Assembly: GCF_030123405.1 (NCBI RefSeq)
Contig: NZ_CP126110.1
Coordinates: forward strand, 2,728,001 to 2,792,000
Length of the DNA: 64,000 bases
Reading direction: 5' to 3'
DNA from: Neobacillus sp. WH10
GTDB taxonomy: Bacteria; Bacillota; Bacilli; Bacillales; Cytobacillaceae
Shown here: positions 51,663 to 60,709 of the stretch, one piece after another
How the letters are laid out: each line of letters starts with the position of its first letter
Numbering within the stretch: the stretch's first letter is position 1
The notes under the pieces: model-generated
Databases searched by the model: none
Told to the model about the DNA's origin: nothing
What the model saw: the letters and a program-made list of their open reading frames with translations, nothing else
Made by a program: the position numbers and the translations under genes

Positions 51663-53641
51663 CCTTCAGAACCCTCCTCGGAGACCGTAATATTTTCATT
51701 TTCTAAAATGGTGTCATCTTCTTCTAAACCAAATGCCACATTACTTTCAATCCATTTCCGTCGCGGCTCTACTTTGTCACCCATAAGTGTTGTAACACGG
51801 CGTTCTGCTCTAGCAGTATCATCTATTTTTACGCGAATGAGCGTTCTTGTCTCTGGATCCATTGTTGTTTCCCAAAGCTGGTCGGCATTCATTTCACCAA
51901 GACCTTTGTATCGTTGAATAATGTAGCCTCGGCCGACCTTTTTCATTGCTGTTTGAAGTTCCTCTTCATTCCAGGCATACTCAATGATTTCTTTTTTGCC
52001 TGTACCTTTACTTACTTTATAAAGTGGCGGCAGGGCAATAAACACTTTTCCTGCTTCAACAAGCGGCTTCATATAGCGATAAAAGAAGGTTAGCAATAGT
52101 ACTTGTATATGCGCTCCGTCTGTATCGGCATCCGTCATTATAACCACTTTATCGTAGTTAATGTCATCTACATTGAAATCTGCTCCAACTCCGCCGCCAA
52201 TTGCATGAATAATTGTATTGATTTCTTCATTTTTAAAAATATCGGCCAGTTTAGCTTTTTCGGTATTTATGACCTTACCTCGCAATGGTAATACTGCCTG
52301 AAAGCGCCGGTCGCGTCCTTGTTTCGCAGAACCTCCTGCAGAATCACCCTCGACTAAATAAAGTTCATTTTTTTGTGGATTACGGGATTGTGCAGGTGTT
52401 AGTTTACCGGATAAAACAGCCTCGCCGCGCTTTCGTTTTTTACCGCTCCGTGCGTCCTCACGAGCCTTCCTTGCAGCCTCTCGTGCTTGATAGGCTTTAA
52501 TCGATTTTTTAATCAGCAGGGAGCTTATATCAGGGTTTTCCTCAAGAAAATACCAGAGATGTTCTGAAACGACAGCGTCAACAGCCGATCTGGCTTCGCT
52601 TGTTCCCAGTTTCCCTTTCGTTTGTCCTTCAAACTGAAGCAGCTCTTCGGGAATTCTAACGGATATAATCGCTGATAATCCTTCGCGAATATCTGCACCA
52701 TCTAGGTTTTTGTCTTTTTCTTTTAAAAAGGACACTTTTCTAGCATAATCGTTGAATACCCGAGTCATTGCCGTTTTAGAGCCTGCCTCATGGGTACCGC
52801 CATCCCTTGTACGGACATTGTTGACAAACGAGAGCACATTCTCTGAATAGCCATCATTAAATTGAAAGGCAAAATCGACTTCAATACCATTCTGTACCCC
52901 TTCAAAGCTGACAACAGGATGGAGAACATCCTTCTCTTCATTTAAATATTCGACAAAAGCCTCAATCCCATTTTCATAATGAAACACTTCATGAAAGTCA
53001 TTGCGGTCATCATGGATTTCAATTTTTAATCCCTTTAGCAAAAAGGCGGATTCTCTTAACCTCTCACATAAGGTTTCGAAGTTATATGTAGTAGTCGAAA
53101 AAATGGACGGGTCAGGCTTAAAATGAATAGTCGTACCTGATTGATTTGTTTTGCCAATTTTTTCGAGTGTTGTAACAGGCTTTCCGCCATTTTCAAAACG
53201 TTGTTCATAAACAAATCCGTCTCTTTTAATCGTGACGGTCAACCATTCTGATAACGCATTGACGACAGAGGCACCAACACCATGCAGCCCGCCGCTTGTC
53301 TTATAACCGCCTTGGCCAAATTTTCCGCCGGCATGAAGCACTGTTAAAATGACCTCAGGTGTTGGTTTACCCATTTTATGCATACCTGTAGGCATTCCGC
53401 GTCCTTTATCAATAACACTAATAGAATTGTCTTTGTGTATTTTTACAATGATTTGATCACCAAATCCCGCGAGCACTTCATCGACAGAGTTGTCGACAAT
53501 CTCATATACGAGATGATGAAGACCGCGTGAATCTGTACTGCCAATGTACATCCCAGGGCGTTTTCTAACCGCCTCAAGGCCTTCAAGTACCTGTATGGCA
53601 TCATCATTATAATCAAAAGCTTGTTGTTGATTCCTTGCCAC
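51659..53641 (-). CDS. parE: DNA topoisomerase IV subunit B
   Basis: The 660-residue ATPase subunit. GTG at 53641 is the probable start (AAAGGGG upstream); the ATG seven codons earlier overlaps that SD. The GHKL ATPase domain has VDNSVDEVLAGFG, DKGRGMPTGMH and GGLHGVGASVVNAL. The Toprim domain has LYLVEGDSAGGSAKQGR and IMTDADTDGAHIQVLLLTFFYRY. The C-terminal YKGLGEMNADQLWETTMDP block binds ParC. It is the first gene of the parE-parC operon and divergent to plsY in gene order terms, as in B. subtilis. Confidence 0.97.
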   Translation of the reverse strand: MARNQQQAFDYNDDAIQVLEGLEAVRKRPGMYIGSTDSRGLHHLVYEIVDNSVDEVLAGFGDQIIVKIHKDNSISVIDKGRGMPTGMHKMGKPTPEVILTVLHAGGKFGQGGYKTSGGLHGVGASVVNALSEWLTVTIKRDGFVYEQRFENGGKPVTTLEKIGKTNQSGTTIHFKPDPSIFSTTTYNFETLCERLRESAFLLKGLKIEIHDDRNDFHEVFHYENGIEAFVEYLNEEKDVLHPVVSFEGVQNGIEVDFAFQFNDGYSENVLSFVNNVRTRDGGTHEAGSKTAMTRVFNDYARKVSFLKEKDKNLDGADIREGLSAIISVRIPEELLQFEGQTKGKLGTSEARSAVDAVVSEHLWYFLEENPDISSLLIKKSIKAYQAREAARKAREDARSGKKRKRGEAVLSGKLTPAQSRNPQKNELYLVEGDSAGGSAKQGRDRRFQAVLPLRGKVINTEKAKLADIFKNEEINTIIHAIGGGVGADFNVDDINYDKVVIMTDADTDGAHIQVLLLTFFYRYMKPLVEAGKVFIALPPLYKVSKGTGKKEIIEYAWNEEELQTAMKKVGRGYIIQRYKGLGEMNADQLWETTMDPETRTLIRVKIDDTARAERRVTTLMGDKVEPRRKWIESNVAFGLEEDDTILENENITVSEEGSEG

Positions 53642-53871
53642 TAAAATACCCCTTTCATACATTACAAGAAAAACTAACTAATTTGTTTAGAGTATCATGT
53701 ATTCTTTTATTTAAATTATATAGAACTAGCGTTTGCCACATTTATTTTAACATATGTTCTTGTGGCGTCTATGCTTAATTGTAGCGATTTATTTCATTTT
53801 GGCAAATATGTATTTTAAAATAACTCTATTTTGTAATATTTTATTTACACATTTTAGGAAGAAAAAAAGAA

Positions 53872-53901
53872 AAAAACTGCCAATTATCAGCAGTTTTTTT
53901 G
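53872..53901 (-). terminator. Terminator of yneT-like gene
   Basis: AAAAACTGC and GCAGTTTTT form a stem around CAATTATCA with T-runs on both strands. Confidence 0.75.
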
Positions 53902-53921
53902 AAAAGAAAAGACGATTCTTT

Positions 53922-54344
53922 TTAACGCATGTTCCTTGTTACTGCATGTTCCACCTTAATACAACGATCCATGACAACAGTATAGCCTTTTTCTTTTAAA
54001 AATTCGTACGCTTCTTCATTAGCAAGTCCAAGCTGCGCCCAATAGACGTCTGCATCGATTTTGTCAAATTCCTTAGCCACATCAAACAATTGCTCTGAGC
54101 GCCGGAATACGTTAACAATGTCAACATGACCCTCAATGTCTTTTAAGGATGCCACTGCTTTCACACCAAGCACCTCGTCAATCGTTGGATTAACTGGAAT
54201 GATTTCATACCCAGCTTTTTGCATCGCTGCTGAAACTTGATAAGAAGTGCGTTCTGGATTATTACTTAATCCAACAACTGCAATTCTCTTTGCTTTGTTT
54301 AATATAGCACCAATTTCCTCGCGACTTGGATTCTCGATTGCCAT
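53922..54344 (-). CDS. yneT: CoA-binding protein (YneT family)
   Basis: The 140-residue Rossmann-type CoA_binding domain protein has IAVVGLSNNPERTSYQVSAA (nucleotide loop), GYEIIPVNPTIDEVLG and DVYWAQLGLANEEA. The family binds CoA; its physiological role is not known. The ATG at 54344 follows AGGGGTG. Position next to parE matches yneT in B. subtilis. It has its own terminator. Confidence 0.9.
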   Translation of the reverse strand: MAIENPSREEIGAILNKAKRIAVVGLSNNPERTSYQVSAAMQKAGYEIIPVNPTIDEVLGVKAVASLKDIEGHVDIVNVFRRSEQLFDVAKEFDKIDADVYWAQLGLANEEAYEFLKEKGYTVVMDRCIKVEHAVTRNMR

Positions 54345-54428
54345 GAATACCACCCCTATAGATTTTTTTCTTTATTTTACCTTATCTTCCTAAAAAAGCA
54401 TAATGTTTCTTATCCATAAAGAAACAAA

Positions 54429-54450
54429 GCTCCCATCTTTAGGGAGCAAG
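54429..54450 (-). terminator. Terminator of histidine kinase gene
   Basis: GCTCCC and GGGAGC flank a 7-nt loop, followed on the minus strand by TTTGTTTC. Confidence 0.65.
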
Positions 54451-54463
54451 AGTGAGAATTTTT

Positions 54464-55315
54464 TTAAACTGAAACAAGTTCGGGCTTGATGGCTGCAGCG
54501 ATCTTAGGGACGGACACGCAGAATCTTGCTCCATCACCTGTATTTTCAACTGAAACACTTCCGTTCATCTTCTTGAGAATCATCTTCGTCAAATATAGCC
54601 CAAGACCAGTTCCATTTTGCCTTGTCGTAAAATAGGGATCAAAGACCTTCTTTAGTAGAGTCGGCTCAATTCCACCTGCATTATCTATGAATTCTGCTGT
54701 AACAATTTCTCCTGTTTCACCAATATTGATGCGAAGTTTGCGATTGTTAATATCCTTTTGGACAAAGGCGTCTCGGGCATTTGTTAAAATATTGAGCACT
54801 ACCTGGCTATATTCATTCGGATAGCCATAGGCCATCTGCTGTCCCCTGTATTCAAATTCAACTTGAATTCCATGATTTTTAAGACTCATTGAAAAAATTG
54901 ACAATGCTTCTTCAATCGAATCTCCGACGGAAAAAAGTGTTTTTTCCTTATTTGGTTTATAGAATTTCCGAAAATCATTAATAGTACGAGACATATGCTT
55001 AATTTGGAGCATACTCTCCCTAGTGAATCGGTCAATATATTGATCGTCAATTTCGCCGAACTCAAGTGCCTCTCTTACGTCATGTATTAATAGAGATAAA
55101 TTATTTAACGGTTGGCGCCATTGGTGCCCAATACTCGCAACCATTCCACCCATGGCAGCAAGTCTAGATTGTTCAATTAATATATGATCTTTCTGCTTAT
55201 TCTTTGTCACCTCCTCTTGAATTCGCTTTTCTAAATATCGGTTTTGGTTTACCACTAACTCATACTTTTTTAGTAATTCTTGATAATTCTTTTCACTTTC
55301 CGATTTCTCTTCCAC
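54464..55315 (-). CDS. Cytoplasmic sensor histidine kinase
   Basis: The 283-residue product has no TM segment. An N-terminal coiled coil (about 5-45) is followed by the H-box ASIGHQWRQPLNNLSLLIHD (phospho-His), the N-box VVLNILTNARDAFV, G1 FIDNAGGIEP and G2 NGTGLGLYLTKMILKKM. GHQWRQPLN is typical of the orphan kinases grouped as HPK4. No response regulator gene is adjacent and no sensory domain is visible beyond the coil, so input may come from a partner protein. A role in sporulation or stress signalling is possible but unproven. Confidence 0.88.
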   Translation of the reverse strand: MEEKSESEKNYQELLKKYELVVNQNRYLEKRIQEEVTKNKQKDHILIEQSRLAAMGGMVASIGHQWRQPLNNLSLLIHDVREALEFGEIDDQYIDRFTRESMLQIKHMSRTINDFRKFYKPNKEKTLFSVGDSIEEALSIFSMSLKNHGIQVEFEYRGQQMAYGYPNEYSQVVLNILTNARDAFVQKDINNRKLRINIGETGEIVTAEFIDNAGGIEPTLLKKVFDPYFTTRQNGTGLGLYLTKMILKKMNGSVSVENTGDGARFCVSVPKIAAAIKPELVSV

Positions 55316-55536
55316 AGGCCCTCACTCCCTTAAACTAATATGGCGTTCAGATGCCATCGACTGTAATGGAAACTATTTTCAAAAAACCAGCCTTTTAACC
55401 TGATAAAGGCGTGTGAGCAGAGGATGATTTCACTTTATTCGTCGTTTGAAATTTCATTTCCAATACAATTTGACATACTGATTCACCTTTGCGACTCTAC
55501 CCCTTTTCCATAGAAAAGATTGGGAAATTATAAGAC

Positions 55537-55577
55537 AAACCGACCATTATTCGTGTTGACTCGGCCGGTTTTTTTGC
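55537..55577 (+). terminator. Plus-strand terminator hairpin without an obvious gene
   Basis: AAACCGACC pairs with GGCCGGTTT with one mismatch, followed by TTTT. Nothing on the plus strand of 55320-55536 looks like a gene, so a small RNA or lost gene is possible. Confidence 0.55.
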
Positions 55578-55611
55578 TTGCTTGTTTATTTGATTTTATC
55601 CCGGATTTACG

Positions 55612-55680
55612 GGCAGAAAGACTCCCTCATCAAAGTGTAAGGTATTAAGAAGAATAAGTGGGAACTGCCTGTAAAAGCCC
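55612..55680 (+). other. Putative structured RNA or palindromic repeat
   Basis: GGCAG (55612-55616) pairs with CTGCC (55665-55669) and TCCC (55623-55626) with GGGA (55660-55663), with AAAAGCCC beyond. The string GGGCAGAAAGACTCCC ... GTGGGAACTGCCTG looks like one I associate with recurring Bacillaceae intergenic sequences, from memory only. The orientation of any RNA is unknown. Confidence 0.35.
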
Positions 55681-55718
55681 TGTTTGGTGAGATACAGTGA
55701 AACGTGCCGATATGCTTT

Positions 55719-55916
55719 TCATTGGCTTAGTTTAACCTTTCGGGTTCGTACTGTCATTTTATCAGCGATAGCCTTGATAATAGAGACAGTAGAAAAGGAC
55801 AAATAATCAGTTAGATTGGAAAAAAACTCCACTAATAGAAGTTTTGCTTTATCTAAATTATAGGGGCTCAATACATGGCTTTCAACGAGTTTACAAATGG
55901 TTTGAAAATTCTCCAT
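55719..55916 (-). CDS. Hypothetical small protein (65 aa)
   Basis: An open frame from ATG with only a weak SD. The product is mostly helical with hydrophobic residues spaced as in a small helical hairpin, ending in a basic tail (VRTRKVKLSQ). It lacks the Spo0E-type SxxxD signature. It lies alone in a 700-nt gap between the kinase and the GH18 gene. It may be real, but the support is limited. Confidence 0.35.
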   Translation of the reverse strand: MENFQTICKLVESHVLSPYNLDKAKLLLVEFFSNLTDYLSFSTVSIIKAIADKMTVRTRKVKLSQ

Positions 55917-55978
55917 ATTTTTGTAATAAATTTGTCCTTAATTGTTCTTACTTTAGACGAATTAAAAAAAAGGAATAA

Positions 55979-56003
55979 TAAAGGACCTGCAAAAGATCCT
56001 TTA
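55979..56003 (-). terminator. Terminator of GH18 gene
   Basis: AAAGGATC and GTCCTTT pair with one mismatch around TTTTGCAG on the minus strand, followed by ATTATTCC. Moderate quality. Confidence 0.5.
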
Positions 56004-56012
56004 TTATTCCCC

Positions 56013-57752
56013 TTATTTTTGTGTTACTGCTTTTTCACCATTTAAATTTAATGCTGTCCAAGCTGTTTGGTCTCCAAATAATCTTGACCATGTTCCAATT
56101 CCAGCCAGTTGATATTTTGCGGCTAAATCCGCTCGTTTTTTCAAAGACATTTCATCTTCTATCCAGATTTTATATGTGGCGTTTTCGTCAGCAGCTACAT
56201 ATTCTGCATAGTTTTGACCACTTTCTTCATCATAACTTGGCTGTACTCCTTTTTCAGCTTGCCAGGCCTTAACTTTATCCATTGAAAGAGCCTGTGCGGT
56301 CACCTCAGTGGTGCCGTCGGCATTAGTTTGTTCCTTCCATAGTCTTGCATACAATGGAACGCCAAGGATTAACTTTTCATTTGGAACTTCTTTTAGCAGG
56401 TTTTCAAGGTTACTCTCAACCCACGGTAAGCTGGCCACACTGCCTGCACCTGTTGCCGCACCAGTATGTTCATCATACGCCATCACAATTAGATAATCGA
56501 CAATTTGGGCGAGCTTCGTTCTTTCGTAAAAGGAAGACCAGTTATTGTTTTCACCGGCTGAAAAGGTGATGTCCATTGAAACTACTAAACCAGCTTCATG
56601 CAGATATGGTGCTGCCTCCCTCATGAATTGAGTGACAAGCGGTCCATCTTCTGGATTTACATTTTCGATATCAAAATTGATTCCTTGCAGCTCGTACATC
56701 TGGCTATAATGAAGTAATTGTCGGATGATGGCTTGCCGAGTGTCAAAATCCTTCAATGCCTCATGAGTTAGCACTGGATCAAATGAATTTGAAAACAGTC
56801 CCCATACTTGATATCCCTTTGAATTGGCCCACTTGCTGTATTCAAGTGAAGCAAGGTTTTTAATTGAACCATCATTTGCAGCGAGGGAGAACCATGTAGG
56901 CGATACCACATTAACACCCGCCATTTCAGGTATTTTAGAGGAATCGGGATTTTTCGTATAAACTGCTTCCCATGTTAACTGAATTGGTCCATTGATTTTT
57001 GGCATCTGAAAATTTTTATTTTGTGTCGGTATATTGATTTTTACGCTTTCTTTCTTATGAACATATTCTTTCTTTATAAAACCGTTGATTCCGTTTGCTT
57101 TCCTGACAAGATAAAACTCTCCTTTTTCACCTTCGATGGTGACATATTCGTTTTTGGTCATTTCAGCTGTATATGGTGAATGCCATGAAGGTTCGGTTCT
57201 CAATCTAAGTTTTTCTTTGTTAATATCTTTATCTGTCAATCTCCCATTCTCATATTTCTCTCCATCCTGTTGAATCCAAATAGCATTACTATCTGGCAAT
57301 TTTTTATATTGGATTTGGAAAAAAGTAAGGACCGGATCAAGGGCAACAAACGTTTCTCCCTCCCTAGTGATAATAGGTGACAGTTGTAATTGAACCTCCT
57401 TTTGGTTGACAAAATATGTTAAAGAATCTGTTGGCATCTGGACAACTTTATCGCTGGTGGTTATGATAACCGATTTTGATTTTTCATCATACATAATGGT
57501 GCTATCAATGTTATCTTTTAAAAATCTAAGTGGGACAAAACACGTATTTCCTTCAATTAGTGCATTCCCCTGTTGTTTTCCATTGAATAGGATTGGATTT
57601 TCACCTTGAAAATACGTTTTTTTATCGGTTGAAGCAAAAGGATATAATAATAGAAAAATGGATGAAATAATGAGGACAAATGCACTAATAAGTCCTCCAA
57701 TAATCCATTTCGCAGTAAATTTTTTATTATTATGATATTCAATACGAGCCAT
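56013..57752 (-). CDS. Membrane-anchored glycosyl hydrolase family 18 protein
   Basis: The 579-residue product has an N-terminal TM anchor (about 15-37). A copper-amine-oxidase-N-like domain follows (about 45-165, CFVPLRFLKDNIDSTIMYDE), then an SH3b domain (about 178-235, LRLRTEPSWHSPYTAEMTKN). The C-terminal GH18 barrel (about 260-570) has LQGINFDIENVNPEDG, which keeps the catalytic Glu of D-x-x-D-x-D-x-E though the first Asp is Asn-like. This architecture matches YdhD/YaaH-type spore or cell-wall N-acetylglucosaminidases, so peptidoglycan modification is expected. It is divergent to plsY. Confidence 0.88.
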   Translation of the reverse strand: MARIEYHNNKKFTAKWIIGGLISAFVLIISSIFLLLYPFASTDKKTYFQGENPILFNGKQQGNALIEGNTCFVPLRFLKDNIDSTIMYDEKSKSVIITTSDKVVQMPTDSLTYFVNQKEVQLQLSPIITREGETFVALDPVLTFFQIQYKKLPDSNAIWIQQDGEKYENGRLTDKDINKEKLRLRTEPSWHSPYTAEMTKNEYVTIEGEKGEFYLVRKANGINGFIKKEYVHKKESVKINIPTQNKNFQMPKINGPIQLTWEAVYTKNPDSSKIPEMAGVNVVSPTWFSLAANDGSIKNLASLEYSKWANSKGYQVWGLFSNSFDPVLTHEALKDFDTRQAIIRQLLHYSQMYELQGINFDIENVNPEDGPLVTQFMREAAPYLHEAGLVVSMDITFSAGENNNWSSFYERTKLAQIVDYLIVMAYDEHTGAATGAGSVASLPWVESNLENLLKEVPNEKLILGVPLYARLWKEQTNADGTTEVTAQALSMDKVKAWQAEKGVQPSYDEESGQNYAEYVAADENATYKIWIEDEMSLKKRADLAAKYQLAGIGTWSRLFGDQTAWTALNLNGEKAVTQK

Positions 57753-57923
57753 GTGTTTAATCCTCCTTATTTCTATCCTAAAGTATCTTATTGGAAATGA
57801 GAAGGTATTTTTTACACACCGAGAAAACTAAACTTTTAAGATAATGGTAAAAGCAATAGTGTTTTTTCAAAAATACGTGGTAAAATAGAAGAACTCGAAC
57901 TTATATTGAAGGAGAAATTGTTA

Positions 57924-58523
57924 ATGGTTCAAATTATTTTAGTCTTGATCCTTGCTTATTTGCTTGGTTCGATACCGTCTGGTTTAATTATCGGCAAGGT
58001 TTTTTACAAAACGGATATACGCGAGCATGGGAGCGGAAATCTAGGGGGGACCAATACCTTTCGCACACTTGGAGTGAAAGCAGGGCTAGCAGTAACACTC
58101 GCTGATATTCTGAAAGGAACGTTAGCAGCATCCTTACCGGTTCTCTTTTCGATTGATATAAATCCATTATTGGCTGGTGTTTTTGCTGTTGTTGGACATA
58201 CCTATCCTATTTTTGCCGGATTTCGAGGTGGTAAGGCTGTTGCCACATCTGGCGGTGTCTTATTGTTCTGTGCACCTTTATTGTTTTTAACAGTCTTATT
58301 GGCTTTCTTTATAAGTTTGTACATAACAAAATATGTTTCCTTATCGTCTATGATTGGAGGAATTACCGCTATTTTGTTTGCCTTAATATCTGGGTTTGTG
58401 CGTGAATGGGACATCCCTTTACTCATCGTTGTGTTCTTACTGGCATCGTTTGTCATTTACCGGCACCGGGCAAATATTTCCAGAATTATAAATAAAACAG
58501 AACCAAAAATCAAATGGCTATAA
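57924..58523 (+). CDS. plsY: Acyl-phosphate:glycerol-3-phosphate acyltransferase
   Basis: The 199-residue integral membrane enzyme transfers an acyl group from acyl-phosphate to glycerol-3-phosphate, the first step of phospholipid synthesis. Motif 1 is LLGSIPSGLIIGK, motif 2 GSGNLGGTNTFRTLG, motif 3 VVGHTYPIFAGFRGGKAVAT (phosphate loop). There are five TM segments. The ATG at 57924 follows GAAGGAG at 9 nt; the earlier TTG includes that SD. Position beside parE matches yneS/plsY of B. subtilis. Confidence 0.96.
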   Translation: MVQIILVLILAYLLGSIPSGLIIGKVFYKTDIREHGSGNLGGTNTFRTLGVKAGLAVTLADILKGTLAASLPVLFSIDINPLLAGVFAVVGHTYPIFAGFRGGKAVATSGGVLLFCAPLLFLTVLLAFFISLYITKYVSLSSMIGGITAILFALISGFVREWDIPLLIVVFLLASFVIYRHRANISRIINKTEPKIKWL

Positions 58524-58558
58524 AGGAACCTTAACCGGTTCTTTTATAGCCTTTTTTT
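58516..58558 (+). terminator. Terminator of plsY overlapping its stop codon
   Basis: GGCTATAAA-GAACC pairs with GGTTC-TTTATAGCC, followed by seven T. The 5' arm includes the last plsY codons and stop. Confidence 0.85.
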
Positions 58559-58630
58559 ATTACTATTTTATAGTATGATAAACGAGAAAGATAAAATTTG
58601 ATTGATAACTTGATTTGACAAGGAGATTTT

Positions 58631-59782
58631 ATGAAGAAAAAGGCCATTTTTCCCTCTTTTATTATTTTTATGGTTTGTATTGCTGTATCGGCAGTCGTGC
58701 TGATTCAGCAAAAGAAAGATTCTGTAAAGGAAGATAAGTATTATTCTCCTAAAGAACATAAGCCACGGCCATCCATTAATGTCAATCATGAGATGACAGC
58801 AAAAATAACCATTGGAGCAATCGGAGATATTCTTATTCATAGTCCTGTCTATCTTGATGCTTTTAACGGTGCTGTATATAATTTTGATCCTATGTTTGAA
58901 CCTATAAAACCTCTTTTGGAAAAGCCAGATGTACTAACGGCAAATCAGGAAAGCGTGTTGGGGGGGCTTGAGATTGGGCTTTCCGATTATCCCATGTTCA
59001 ATAGCCCGCATGAGGTCGCAGATGCCCTCGTCCATTCAGGCGTTGATATTGTTTCTACGGCCAATAACCATACATTAGATAAAGGGGAAAAAGGAATTCA
59101 ATCGGAGGCCGCCTATTTAGATAGCATTGGGTTACCTCATGTAGGGAGCTTCCTTGATGAAAAGGATCGTCAGAAATTACGAATCATCCATAAAAATGGC
59201 ATAAAAATTGCGTTTCTTTCCTACACATACGGCACAAATGGGATCCCTGTTCCAAAGGGAAAAGACTTTCTCGTTAACCTGATTGACCGCGAAATTATGA
59301 AGGATGAAATTCATCGTGCAAAAAAAGAAGCTGATGTAATCGTAATGAGCATCCATTGGGGGAATGAATATCAGAGAATTCCTACAAATGATCAAAAGGA
59401 TTTAGCTGAGTTTCTGGCAAATGAAGGGGTTGACATCATCTTTGGTTCCCACCCCCATGTTTTACAGCCGATGGAATGGATTCAGACGACTGATGGCAGA
59501 AAATCGTTTGTTATCTATTCTTTAGGAAATTTTATTTCTGGGCAAAATGGTGATTATAAAGATATTGGCGGATTAGCTACCATTGAAGTTACTAAACATG
59601 TTTCAGAAAAAGGAAACAAAATTGAGGTTTCAAACCCTGTTTTCTATCCAACATTCGTAACAAGTCAAAGGTATCATAATTTCCGTGTTGTACCTTTAGA
59701 AAAAGCAGGAGAATATGGCCTTTCAAATGCAGACGCAAAATACAAAGAAATTCAAGAGCATATGAACCAATGGCTCCGTTGA
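58631..59782 (+). CDS. CapA family protein (metallophosphoesterase fold)
   Basis: The 383-residue product has an N-terminal signal anchor (FPSFIIFMVCIAVSAVVLI). The CapA/PgsA domain (about 57-350) follows: GAIGDILIHSPVY, TANQESVLGG, STANNHTLDKGEKGI, MSIHWGNEYQRIPT and FGSHPHVLQPME, whose Asp/His/Asn residues form a binuclear metal site. CapA members take part in poly-gamma-glutamate capsule handling, but here no pgs/cap genes are near. A stand-alone wall-associated phosphoesterase or amide-ligase helper is equally possible. AAGGAG precedes the ATG. Confidence 0.88.
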   Translation: MKKKAIFPSFIIFMVCIAVSAVVLIQQKKDSVKEDKYYSPKEHKPRPSINVNHEMTAKITIGAIGDILIHSPVYLDAFNGAVYNFDPMFEPIKPLLEKPDVLTANQESVLGGLEIGLSDYPMFNSPHEVADALVHSGVDIVSTANNHTLDKGEKGIQSEAAYLDSIGLPHVGSFLDEKDRQKLRIIHKNGIKIAFLSYTYGTNGIPVPKGKDFLVNLIDREIMKDEIHRAKKEADVIVMSIHWGNEYQRIPTNDQKDLAEFLANEGVDIIFGSHPHVLQPMEWIQTTDGRKSFVIYSLGNFISGQNGDYKDIGGLATIEVTKHVSEKGNKIEVSNPVFYPTFVTSQRYHNFRVVPLEKAGEYGLSNADAKYKEIQEHMNQWLR

Positions 59783-59870
59783 ACGGGGCTTTATTTCTAG
59801 TAAAAATATAACTGGTATTACCTTATAGCGTACAATGAACAGGATAAAAACTTGTTTAGATCCATAAAAA

Positions 59871-59908
59871 AGGCACACTTGAAAAATAATCATTTCTCAA
59901 GTGTGCCT
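59871..59908. terminator. Bidirectional terminator
   Basis: AGGCACACTTGA and TCAAGTGTGCCT are a perfect 12-bp inverted repeat with a T-run on the minus strand. It overlaps the end of the yneQ-like gene. Confidence 0.9.
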
Positions 59909-60207
59909 GAACTATTTTCCCAGATATGTTCGATTAAGCCCTCATTCAGTAAAATTTCTTTTTGTCTCATACCGATTAAATCGAAATGAGAATAACCATC
60001 TTTCCTGTGATGAATCCATTCTATTTTTAATCCGTGTTTTTGCCCCCAAGCAGCTAATCGTTCAAGATCATGACAACCGACTTTTGTTACTGTCTTACTT
60101 CCTGGAAAGCGATCATCAAGCCAATAATGGGTTAAAAAGGCAATTTCTCCATGATCTATTCTTCTTTTCCATTCAATTAGTTCTTGTCGTTTTATTCCAA
60201 AGGCCAT
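59890..60207 (-). CDS. yneQ: YneQ-like protein (105 aa)
   Basis: Small cytoplasmic protein: KRQELIEWKRRIDHGEIAFL, THYWLDDRFPGSKTVTKVGC and WIHHRKDGYSHFDLIG. Length and position next to the thioesterase gene match yneQ of B. subtilis. Function unknown. Start ATG 60207 after GAGGTGAC. The C-terminal codons run through the terminator hairpin. Confidence 0.8.
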   Translation of the reverse strand: MAFGIKRQELIEWKRRIDHGEIAFLTHYWLDDRFPGSKTVTKVGCHDLERLAAWGQKHGLKIEWIHHRKDGYSHFDLIGMRQKEILLNEGLIEHIWENSSGTLEK

Positions 60208-60252
60208 TGCTGTCACCTCACATGTATAAGTTTTTGGAGGTTTTCCTAGAAA

Positions 60253-60681
60253 TTATTTTTTCTTGATTTCTTCGTATTTTAAGTACCATTTTGGAAAAGT
60301 CTTTTTAAATGATGTCGGTCTGAAATTGTCTTTTTTGACGATTATGTGTGTAGACGTCCCCACGACACATACCTCTTCATCCCCGTTTACTATTGTGTAG
60401 CCATAAATGGTTTTAATTCCGTCATTAAAATCGACCCAAGTCCTTACAAATGCTTTGTCTCCATATCGTAATGGTTTTTTGTAGGTAATTTGAATATCAT
60501 AGACAGGTGCATAATACCCAGACTCCTCCATTGATAGGTAGTTATAGCCGAGATCTTCAATCAACCCGGTTCTGCCAAGTTCAAAAAACTTTAAATAATT
60601 TGCGTGATAGATGACACCCATCATATCTGTATCTGCGTAATATAGCTGAATTTCCCTTGTCGAAACAAAATAATTATCCAT
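60253..60681 (-). CDS. yneP: YneP-like acyl-CoA thioesterase (4HBT hotdog fold)
   Basis: The 142-residue hotdog protein has the 4-hydroxybenzoyl-CoA-thioesterase signature YADTDMMGVIYHANYLKFFE, with the conserved Asp. Later strands (RPTSFKKTFPKW and VVGTSTHIIVKKDNF) fit the family. It probably hydrolyses acyl-CoA; the substrate is unknown. AAAGGAACG precedes the ATG. Gene order agrees with yneP-yneQ. The SpoVK-like gene lies 28 nt upstream on the same strand, suggesting co-transcription. Confidence 0.9.
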   Translation of the reverse strand: MDNYFVSTREIQLYYADTDMMGVIYHANYLKFFELGRTGLIEDLGYNYLSMEESGYYAPVYDIQITYKKPLRYGDKAFVRTWVDFNDGIKTIYGYTIVNGDEEVCVVGTSTHIIVKKDNFRPTSFKKTFPKWYLKYEEIKKK

Positions 60682-60709
60682 AACTACGTTCCTTTCATTG
60701 CCCTCTAAG

